Positions 23,501 to 35,600 of a DNA stretch of 64,000 bases are shown piece after piece. The notes beneath the pieces are model-generated. The model searched no databases. It was not told the DNA's origin and was given only the letters and a program-made list of their open reading frames with translations. Position numbers and translations under genes: made by a program. The DNA comes from Pampus argenteus. Lineage: Eukaryota > Chordata > Actinopteri > Scombriformes > Stromateidae. The stretch is taken from positions 25,916,001-25,980,000 of the forward strand of contig CM072861.1 of assembly GCA_036937835.1 (NCBI GenBank). The letters run 5' to 3'. The stretch's first letter is position 1. Each line of letters begins with the position of its first letter.

Positions 23501-26500
23501 TTGGCGGCCGTTGGAGTCGTTGGCGAGGCGAGCAGACTCCGCCTCCGAGAAAATCTGAGTGACAGTTTTCAGAAGAGTCTGTTCGGAGACGGCCGAACAC
23601 AAAACCTGCAGATAGACAGAGGGGCATAAAAAGATCTTTATTTATTTTCCCTCCTCCTATTTATTTGATATTTCTATTAAATGTAAAAAGCTTCTTGCAC
23701 AATTATTTACAATCATTTTCATATTTAGTTATGTCATATTGAATTCCCTGGCTCTTTGTTTCTTCTTATCATTCTTCATACTTTTATATATGTTGCTATT
23801 TTTTATTTGACTGTTTCCATTTAAGATAAGAAAAAAACAACAATGAGAGACGACAGAGTTGGAGAAAACCAGCCAGCGGACATATTGGAAGATTTTGAGT
23901 AGAGGGGTTGAAGTCTCTCTAAACCTCCAGCTGTTTCTTTTCTTTGAGAAAGTCATGAAAGCTGACCTGAGGTCAGAGGATCAGAGAGGTCTGCAATGCT
24001 TCTAGCTACTGAAGTTCTTAAAGACTCACTTTGTCTCTTCAACATAAAGACCTTCTGTTCATTGTTCAGTGCTGCTGTTCATGTGATGGAGGAACATCTG
24101 GAGTCACCTAAAGTTACCTGAAGTCACCTAAAGTCATCCAGAGTCACCAGACGTCACCTGAAGTCACCAGACGACACCAGAAGTCACCTGAAGTCATCCA
24201 GAGTCACCTGAAGTCATCCAGAGTCACCTGAAGTCATCCGGAGTCACCTGAAGTCATCCAGAGTCACCAGATGTCACCTGAAGTCACCTGAAGTCACCTA
24301 AAGTCATCCAGAGTCACCAGAAGTCACCTGAAGTCATCCAGAGTCACCTGAAGTCATCCAGAGTCACCTGAAGTCATCCAGAGTCACCTGAAGTCATCCA
24401 GAGTCACCAGATGTCACCTGAAGTCACCAGACGACACCAGAAGTCACCTGAAGTCATCCAGAGTCACCTGAAGTAATCCGGAGTCACCTGAAGTAATCCG
24501 GAGTCACCTGAAGTCATCCAGAGTCACCTGAAGTCATCCGGAGTCACCTGAAGTCATCCAGAGTCACCTGAAGTCATCCGGAGTCACCTGAAGTCATCCA
24601 GAGTCACCAGATGTCACCTGAAGTCACCAGACGACACCAGAAGTCACCTGAAGTCATCCAGAGTCACCTGAAGTCATCCGGAGTCACCTGAAGTCATCCA
24701 GAGTCACCAGATGTCACCTGAAGTCACCAGACGACACCAGAAGTCACCTGAAGTCATCCAGAGTCACCTGAAGTCATCCGGAGTCACCTGAAGTCATCCA
24801 GAGTCACCAGATGTCACCTGAAGTCACCAGACGACACCAGAAGTCACCTGAAGTCATCCAGAGTCACCTGAAGTCATCTGGAGTCACCTGAAGTCATCCA
24901 GAGTCACCTGAAGTCATCCGGAGTCACCTGAAGTCATCCAGAGTCACCAGATGTCACCTGAAGTCATCCAAAGTCATCCAGAGTCACCTGAAGTCATCCA
25001 GAGTCACCTGAAGTCATCCGGAGTCACCTGAAGTCATCCAGAGTCACCAGATGTCACCTGAAGTCATCCAAAGTCACCTGAAGTCATCCAGAGTCACCTG
25101 AAGTCATCCAGAGTCACCTGAAGTCATCCGGAGTCACCTGAAGTCATCCAGAGTCACCAGATGTCACCTGAAGTCATCCAGAGTCACCTGAAGTCATCCA
25201 GAGTCACCTGAAGTCACGTGAAGTCATCCAGAAGTCACGTGAAGTCATCCAGAGTCACCTGAAGTCACTTTGATTAATTTATTAACCAGGTACTTTTTCA
25301 TCTGAGTAGGTCTCTTAAATATATATATATATATATAGTAAAAGTATTTTTGACTTTTAGTCACCACCGCATGTGATTGATCTCACATCCAGCCACTACA
25401 GATTGGCTTCATCAGCCTTTGTGTTTTTAATGGCGGTAAAAGCGTGAGACGCACCTTGAGCAGCTCCTCCTGGGTGCTGAATGCAGGGTGGGGAAGGCGG
25501 TATCTTCCCTCTCTGTACTTCTGAGTGATGAATTCTCTCCGCTGCTCTGGAGACGCGTCACAGTCCATCTCCTCTGACACAGACAGCCGAGCCGCCCAGA
25601 ACTCATTGGCCCGGTCGTTCCCCAACATGATGAAGAGCTAACAAACAACAAACAAACAAACAACAGACAAAAAAAAGAGGTCTGGCTCATTATTCTAAAC
25701 GGTTCAGATTTAAAAACAGAATCGAAACCTTAAATGTTTTAGTCACATGATTCATATACTTCATCATTTATTCACTCAACAACAACAGAAGGTAATGTAA
25801 CTACAGTCCTATGAACCCAGATACCGTAACTACAGTCCTATGAACACAGATAATGTAACTACAGTCCTATGAACCCAGATGCCGTAACTACAGTCCTATG
25901 AACCCAGATACCGTAACTACAGTCCTATGAACACAGATAATGTAACTACAGTCCTATGAACCCAGATGCCGTAACTACAGTCCTATGAACCCAGATACCG
26001 TAACTGCAGTCCTATGAACCCAGATACCGTAACTACAGTCCTATGAACCCAGATAATGTAACTACAGTCCTATGAACCCAGATAATGTAACTACAGTCCT
26101 ATGAACCCAGATACTGTAACTACAGTCCTATGAACACAGATAATGTAACTACAGTCCTATGAACCCAGATGCTGTAACTACAGTCCTATGAACCCAGATA
26201 ATGTAACTACAGTCCTATGAACACAGATGCTGTAACTACAGTCCTATGAACCCAGATAATGTAACTACAGTCCTATGAACACAGATGCTGTAACTACAGT
26301 CCTATGAACCCAGATAATGTAACTACAGTCCTATGAACCCAGATACCGTAACTACAGTCCTATGAACACAGATAATGTAACTACAGTCCTATGAACCCAG
26401 ATACCGTAACTACAGTCCTATGAACCCAGATGCCGTAACTACAGTCCTATGAACCCAGATACTGTAACTACAGTCCTATGAACCCAGATAATGTAACTAC

Positions 26501-29500
26501 AGTCCTATGAACCCAGATACCGTAACTACAGTCCTATGAACCCAGATAATGTAACTACAGTCCTATGAACCCAGATAATGTAACTACAGTCCTATGAACC
26601 CAGTTACCGTAACTACAGTCCTATGAACACAGACAATGTAACTACAGTCCTATGAACCCAGATAATGTAACTACAGTCCTATGAACCCAGATGCTGTGAC
26701 TACAGTCCTATGAACCCAGATGCTGTAACTACAGTCCTATGAACCCAGATAATGTAACTACAGTCCTATGAACACAGTTACCGTAACTACAGTCCTATGA
26801 ACCCAGATACTGTGACTACAGTCCTATGAACCCAGATGCTGTAACTACAGTCCTATGAACCCAGATAATGTAACTACAGTCCTATGAACACAGTTACTGT
26901 AACTACAGTCCTATGAACCCAGTTACCGTAACTACAGTCCTATGAACACAGACAATGTAACTACAGTCCTATGAACCCAGATAATGTAACTACAGTCCTA
27001 TGAACCCAGATGCTGTGACTACAGTCCTATGAACCCAGATAATGTAACTACAGTCCTATGAACACAGATAATGTAACTACAGTCCTATGAACCCAGATAC
27101 CGTAACTACAGTCCTATGAACACAGATAATGTAACTACAGTCCTATGAACCCAGATGCCGTAACTACAGTCCTATGAACCCAGATAATGTAACTACAGTC
27201 CTATGAACACAGATGCCGTAACTACAGTCCTATGAACACAGATACTGTAACTACAGTCCTATGAACCCAGATGCCGTAACTACAGTCCTATGAACACAGA
27301 TACCGTAACTACAGTCCTATGAACACAGATAATGTAACTACAGGCCTATGAACCCAGATGCTGTAACTACAGTCCTATGAACACAGATAATGTAACTACA
27401 GTCCTATGAACCCAGATGCCGTAACTACAGTCCTATGAACACAGATAATGTAACTATAGTCCTATGAACCCAGATACCGTAACTACAGTCCTATGAACCC
27501 AGATGCCGTAACTACAGTCCTATGAACCCAGATGCTGTAACTACAGTCCTATGAACCCAGATAATGTAACTACAGTCCTATGAACCCAGATGCTGTAACT
27601 ACAGTCCTATGAACCCAGATAATGTAACTACAGTCCTATGAACACAGATAATGTAACTATAGTCCTATGAACCCAGATACCGTAACTACAGTCCTATGAA
27701 CCCAGATGCTGTAACTACAGTCCTATGAACCCAGATACTGTAACTACAGTCCTATAAACCCAGATGCTGTAACTACAGTCCTATGAACCCAGATGCCGTA
27801 ACTACAGTCCTATGAACACAGATAATGTAACTACAGTCCTATGAACACAGATACTGTAACTACAGTCCTATGAACCCAGATAATGTAACTACAGTCCTAT
27901 GAACCCAGATACCGTAACTACAGTCCTATGAACCCAGATAATGTAACTACAGTCCTATGAACCCAGATAATGTAACTACAGTCCTATGAACCCAGTTACC
28001 GTAACTACAGTCCTATGAACACAGACAATGTAACTACAGTCCTATGAACCCAGATAATGTAACTACAGTCCTATGAACCCAGATGCTGTGACTACAGTCC
28101 TATGAACCCAGATGCTGTAACTACAGTCCTATGAACCCAGATAATGTAACTACAGTCGTATGAACCCAGATACTGTGACTACAGTCCTATGAACCCAGAT
28201 ACTGTAACTACAGTCCTATGAACCCAGATAATGTAACTACAGTCCTATGAACACAGTTACTGTAACTACAGTCCTATAAACCCAGTTACCGTAACTACAG
28301 TCCTATGAACACAGATAATGTAACTACAGTCCTATGAACCCAGATGCCGTAACTACAGTCCTATGAACACAGATAATGTAACTACAGTCCTATGAACCCA
28401 GATAATGTAACTACAGTCCTATGAACACAGATGCCGTAACTACAGTCCTATGAACACAGATACTGTAACTACAGTCCTATGAACCCAGATGCCGTAACTA
28501 CAGTCCTATGAACACAGATACCGTAACTACAGTCCTATGAACACAGATAATGTAACTACAGTCCTATGAACCCAGATGCTGTAACTACAGTCCTATGAAC
28601 ACAGATAATGTAACTACAGTCCTATGAACCCAGATGCCGTAACTACAGTCCTATGAACACAGATAATGTAACTATAGTCCTATGAACCCAGATACCGTAA
28701 CTACAGTCCTATGAACCCAGATGCCGTAACTACAGTCCTATGAACCCAGATGCTGTAACTACAGTCCTATGAACCCAGATAATGTAACTACAGTCCTATG
28801 AACCCAGATGCTGTAACTACAGTCCTATGAACCCAGATAATGTAACTACAGTCCTATGAACACAGATAATGTAACTATAGTCCTATGAACCCAGATACCG
28901 TAACTACAGTCCTATGAACCCAGATGCTGTAACTACAGTCCTATGAACCCAGATACTGTAACTACAGTCCTATAAACCCAGATGCTGTAACTACAGTCCT
29001 ATGAACCCAGATACTGTAACTACAGTCCTATGAACCCAGATGCTGTAACTACAGTCCTATGAACCCAGATGCCGTAACTACAGTCCTATGAACACAGATA
29101 ATGTAACTACAGTCCTATGAACACAGATACTGTAACTACAGTCCTATGAACCCAGATAATATAACTACAGTCCTATGAACACAGATACTGTAACTACAGT
29201 CCTATGAACCCAGGCTGCAGACAGAGCAGATGTTTCTGGTCTCACCTGGACGATCTCGTTGCTCCAGACACTCGTGTCCAGTTTCAGACTCTGAACTTTA
29301 GAGACCATCGTCCCCAGACCTCTGTGCTGCCCTGCACACACAACATAATACAGATAAATTATTCTGATATAAGTTCATGTTTTAAATATATGTGAATTGT
29401 GTTGATCCATTAGGAGTTGGATGAATGATATGTATGTGCTGAAGAGTTGTAATCACAGATTGATTATTATTATTGTTAAGTTGTCAATATAGTTTTTAAT

Positions 29501-29768
29501 ACCAGACACATGGTAAACACACACATGCAGACACACAATAAAATCAACTACTACTATTACTCTTACTGGCAGACCTGAAAACAGCTGCAGTCTTACTATG
29601 TACTATGATGATATGATACTACCTTGTGTTCAGTTTTGTGTGGATAACTAAATAAAAACACATGTGCTCAATATAAACTAAAATACTTCAATACATTTGT
29701 AAAACTACATTTTGAAACCCTTGGGTTACAGGGCGGGTTACAGTTAATATTGTACTTCAAATGTGCAC

Positions 29769-29813
<45 letters not shown>

Positions 29814-31675
29814 ATGGTTCATTCATTCCGTCATTCGTAAAGATTTGCTGCTGTTTTTGTTCTTATTTGATAGTTAAAAGTCAAAAGTTTAGATTTTGGA
29901 CGGTTAGTGGAACAAAACAATTAGATTTTGGTCTTTAGGAAACTGACACTTTTCACTGTTTTCAGGCATTTTATAGATGAAAAATTTCATTGATTATCAT
30001 GAAAATAATTTTGAGATAACACCAAGCTCACTAATCAATTTAAATGAGTTTAAATTTAAGTAGATTAACCCACTGGTTGCTTGGCAGCTGTTGTGGTGTA
30101 TAGGAGAATACTTACGTGTTAGAAGGTCCCTGTTGTGTTTTCAAGTGTGTTTTCTAGATTTTAAATAACATCTGATAATGTAAAAACTAATTTTAAAATA
30201 TGAAAATAAATAAAATAGATATTTGTGTACAAATTCCCACTGGGACTAATAATCTCATCTAATATAAAGTGGTGAGGCTTGTACCTGCACAGTTCTTGCA
30301 GATGACCACACAAAGGTTGATGGAAGCCCAGTCGGGGTTCAGGGCCTTGCAGTCAGCACACATCCTGTTGGAGCGATTGGACCAGATCTTCTCTGCAACC
30401 TCGTAGTCCGACAGTGTCTCGGCGATGGACTCCTGTAGCGCCTCCATCCAGTCCCGTTTCTCCCGGTCCGACTCGGCCGTGAAGCTGAGGAGGTGGAACA
30501 GAGGTCTGCAGTGAGGCATGATGGAAGGTTGCTACAGCAACAGCGTTTTGAAGACAGAAATGCTCTTTTCTAAAACTCTGTTCATTTAAGTTTTCAGTAT
30601 TCACTCTGAAATGGAAAAGACTAGAATACTTCTTGTTTCAGTACAAATGGAGCCTACAAACCCTGACGGTTAGGGAAGAAGCGGAGGGTTAGGGCCTATA
30701 AATTAACAGTTTGCACGCAGAGCTGTGAGTCACGACACTGCAGAGCTGCAGAGAATTAGCTGTAAGGAGCTTTTTCCGATTCAGTGACCTGGTTTTTGGG
30801 ACCAAATAGAACAGAAACATGAAACATCTGCCTTTTTAGGTGAGAACATTTCTTTAAATAAGACAGATTATTTACAATTGTTGAAGCTTTAGGTTTTAAA
30901 GGTTATGTTACAGGAAAGATATTTTTAAGTAGTTGCTAAAATATTTCTGTTTTTCTATTAAATGAAAATGTGCATCTTTAATCTCTCAGTTTCAGATCAG
31001 CTTCAGGAACTAATGAAGATGACGATACCTGAATGTTTTGTATGGAGTGATGAGGTCGAAGCTCCTGTGTTTTCCATCTCTGATCGTCGCACCTCGAGCC
31101 TCCATCAGCGTGATGCCAATTCCATTACGAAAACACTGCAAACATAGAAAACATGAATTATATACAAGTACTTATATTATACTAAATAGTAAATCTATAA
31201 TAACGCATCATTTTTATGAACTCATTATTAGTTTAATGTGTTAAAGTATATTTTATCCTGGAAGATAGTAAAAGATGAAATATTGTATTATTATTATTAG
31301 AATTTGATGCTAAACAGACTGTAAATGTGTCAGATATTGACATGATTAACTCATTATTTTATTGACTGTTGTTTTAACTTAAACATCCTGTCGGTAGTTT
31401 GTGCAGTTTGTCTCTGAGCCTCTCTAACATGGAAACAGTGCAGTGACATCAGGTGTCTCGCTCTCACCTGTTCGCTCTTGTAAAGCCAGATCTGCTCCGT
31501 GTTGATGGCGGCGTACACTTTGGATTTGGTCCCTTTCAGCTCGAGGGCTCCGTGTTTCTGACAGTGAGATCCGGGACCGAAACGCCGCCGACCAAACACC
31601 AGCTGATCTCTGACGTGTTCCTGCAGCGTGGAAACCCAGTGCCGCCTCAGCACTGACACACACACACACACACAC

Positions 31676-31743
<68 letters not shown>

Positions 31744-32612
31744 GCCTTATTCTTCATGAACCTGTTCTCAGTTATTCACACGTTTCTGACTTATTCATGA
31801 CAAGTTTCAAAATGACTCTGATGCAGTTATTACAACAAATGAAGATCAATGTTTCTAGAAACTGAGACCAAACACACATCCACATGAATCAAGAAATCTA
31901 AAAACACTCACATTCAAACAGGAAACAGAATAGATTGTATAAATATATATCTGTGCAAAATGACACAATTTAATATAAAATGTCAAATAAAGAAAGTTAG
32001 ATTCATTCTAGATATGTATGATATCACTATGTATTCACAAAAAGCTCTTTGGTAGAAACTCGAGAAAAATAGAAAGAATCTAACCAGGAAAGACTTTTAT
32101 ACAGTTAATTACATTTCACTGAAAACATGATGCTGCATATGTGTTATTTTAGTTAAAGATATACAGAAAGCTCCATATCTCTGTATTTATCTCCAGAACT
32201 GTCTCGGGGTTTGTATTTCTGATGACCCGGTAACGTTCAGGGCAGAGTTACCAGGACTGAACGTCACTGATCCATTTTATGCTTCTTCTTATGTCATTTA
32301 TGTTTCCTGTTGTTATGCCAAAATAACTTCACATTATTTTACTAAATTAAAAGTTTGATTGATGTTGATGGTTTCGCTGAGCTGCGCGCTGCTTCTTTAC
32401 AGCACAAAGCAGATTTTAGTTTAGCAGTTCATGCTAAAAATTAAAGTGTCTCTCTGCTATCTGCAGCCGGCCTGCAGAGAGGCTGCGGTGTGAATGCAGC
32501 AGGTTACTGGGTCAGTCTTTTGTCTGTCCCAACTGGATCCGAGTCACATGACCTGCTGAGCTCCATGCTGCCGCACAGAGCAGCTACTGTACTGGCTGTT
32601 CAAGCAGATCAC

Positions 32613-32643
<31 letters not shown>

Positions 32644-35600
32644 ATCTCCTCCAGACACATTTTAAGACATAGAAAAATAAACTACTTTGAATAATATTTT
32701 GTGTGTTTTTTTCATGATGAAGTTAAATGATCTATTTTAAAATTACAGTCAGCCCTCATTAAATCTGAATTTATGAATATGTAGTATTTTAATTCCCAAA
32801 ACTATAACTGCTGGACACAAGACATTTTTCACTGTAAAAACCATTCTTCAAGTTTCCACCTTACAATTGTGTAAGTTGCATGAATACAAGTCTGCAACAA
32901 ATTATTTTCATTGCCAATTAATTGTTTGTTCTATAAAACAGCAAATAAACTGTGAGTACCTGAAACCATCAGAAGATTATATTATAATTATATTATAGTT
33001 GATTAATAATTGTCTGTCAATCAACTAATTGATTAACCGTTGCAGTTCTAGTGTGTGTGTGTGTGTGTGTGTGTTTACCTTCATTATCAGCCCTGAAAAC
33101 AAAAATCCTGTGACTCGTCACGATTTCAAATTTATTGTCTTTAGCTGGACGGGCCATCTGAATGGCAGCCAATGGGATGACTCCTTTAGGGTAGACGTCC
33201 TGAAACACGGAGCAGAACTCAAATAGTGTGTTAAGTTTCAAAATCAGGAGTCCGTAGGGGTTAATTTAGTGAATGACAACTATTTGTTTCAGGATGAAAC
33301 AAGACTTAAGACGTGAACATTTGTGTGAACATGATAAATAATTATGATCTTCATACCTTGTCGCTGCCGAAGTACATCAGGTTTTTACCATCAAACTTCA
33401 CGTAGCGCTTCTGGAAAACATAGTTCCTAAAAAATAAAAACCAATACGACATCAGATCCAGGGGTGGTCAAAGACACATCCCAGCTAGCTGTTTGATACT
33501 ACACTATTGTATTGGTTGATCCAGTAAATAAGACCAGTGTCGAAGCTCTGTGATGTGTCCTTCTACTAAAAAACAAGGAAACAAAGCAGAAGTAAAGACA
33601 AACACACACCGAGTGGAGCATAAAGACGAGTCAGAGGATGAGTAAGAAGATGAGGAGGAGGAAGAGGAGCAGGAGGAGGAAGAGAAGAGGAAGGTGAAGA
33701 GGCAGCTCCTCAGGAGGGAGGAGACGCAGGGAGGAGCAGAGCGGAGGACATGCAGTAGAACAGTCAGTGTTGACCTCTGAACCCTGAAACACAACATACA
33801 CACATTAACGCACATAAACTCTGCTTCATGTTAAACAGCTGATTGTTTGATCTAGTCAGAGTGAAGGAGATAAAATCTGCACAAGACAGACCTTAAAGGT
33901 CCTCCTTCCTTCTTAAAGGTAAATGGAAGCTCATTGAGAGTCCTACATCTTACTTAAGAACCTCAGGAACATGCTCAAGTTTACTTTTCCCTGCTAACCA
34001 GCTGTATAAATCAAACACACCCCTGCGGTGACAGCTTGTCCAGCCAGCCACTGATGATGGGCAGGGCTCTCTCAGTCAGGGAGGTGTAGCTGGCGTAGGG
34101 GGAGATGGTCAGGTCCTCATCAGTCTCTGTCAGGAAGCTGTCGGGGGGCAGGGTGAGGCAGCGCGGGGCGGGTGGAGCTTCACCAACGGTGCTGTATCCC
34201 TGAGAGTCTCCAGAGTAAAGTGCCTGAGACAATCGCTTTGTCCAGGAGAGCTTGTGACACCTAAACAAACAAAAACAACTTTATTTATACACAACAGACA
34301 TGTCGGCCACTGCTTAGAATGTGATGGAATATTTGTATTTTATTTTTATTTATTACAGTTTGCTGTCTAGTCATTTACAAACCAAACAGCTTCCTCCAAG
34401 TATTAAAACAATGACCTTAACTTAAATAAATAGACCGTAACAAGGTAATTTATATATATAAATATATATAGAGAGAAAATAAAAGTGGGCCAACCACAGA
34501 ACCTTGGAGCACTCCAGATTAGATAATATGTAGATCTTGCAGTTATATATAGGTGTGGGTCTTCTCTTCAGATGCATTAAACTACAGTCTGTTGAAAGCA
34601 GACAGACCTGCGTTCATGTTCTTCTCTTCTTGTAGTGTTTCAACACTAAGATTGAATTCCTATAAACTCTGTAACCAAACCACCGTGTTTAATACTTTGT
34701 CCATAAAGTTAAAATAATCTTAGTGTAACTGATTCTTACCCATGATCATCTGAGTGTCTTTCCTCCTCCCTCTTTGTTTCTCTTCCCTCCAGAAGGCTTC
34801 TTGCACTCTGGACATACATAAAGGATAAAATATTAACATGAATGAGAAAGTTCTTATGATGACAGAGTGGTCGTATTAAAATGTTGTCATCTCACCTCAC
34901 AGATCTGTGGAGTCCTTCTGGTTTGGAAAACAGTTTCACAGTATGGACTGATCTCCTCCTCAGGGTCATCTGTCGAAGCTGTTAGCAGAACACACTGAGT
35001 AATGTAACTCTAAATTCAGACAGTCTTGATAGTATTAAAACACAACTTTAATCTTTAGATTTTAATCTTGATCTCTAAAATACCAACAAAGACAGGAAAA
35101 TATTCATACAACATAATCAATACATTCTTAATATAAGGCTGCAACTAACAACTAATTACTGATTGATCATCTACTCGTTATGTTTTTACAATGTTTTGCC
35201 AAAAAATGCCTGTTATAATTTTAAACTGCCCAACATAACTTATTCAATTTGCATTCAACCAGAAGTCCAAATCCAAAAATATTCACTTTATTATATAAGA
35301 CAGTGGTCCCGAACCTTTTTATTACTGCGGATGATCAACGCTTGACAATTTTACTGCGACCCGTCGTGACTGGTCACAATCGTAAAGTTTAAATATCCCT
35401 TCAAAATTAGATCCAGATACGCCACAAATACATTTGTAAAGACAATTTTATTTTCATGAACATTTCAAACATTTTAGAATACTGAGTCAATGTCAAGAAA
35501 CCTTAATATTTCATATAGAGCCATTTTTCTTTTAGCTTCTGCATGTTTGTGTGCCCGCTAAGACTCGCTAAGGTTTTTCAAAATAAAAGATTGTCCAGAC

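Noticed and set aside
25795..29213. CRISPR-like array (29-bp direct repeat)
   Set aside because: The repeats are back to back with no unique spacers and lie in an intron of a vertebrate gene.
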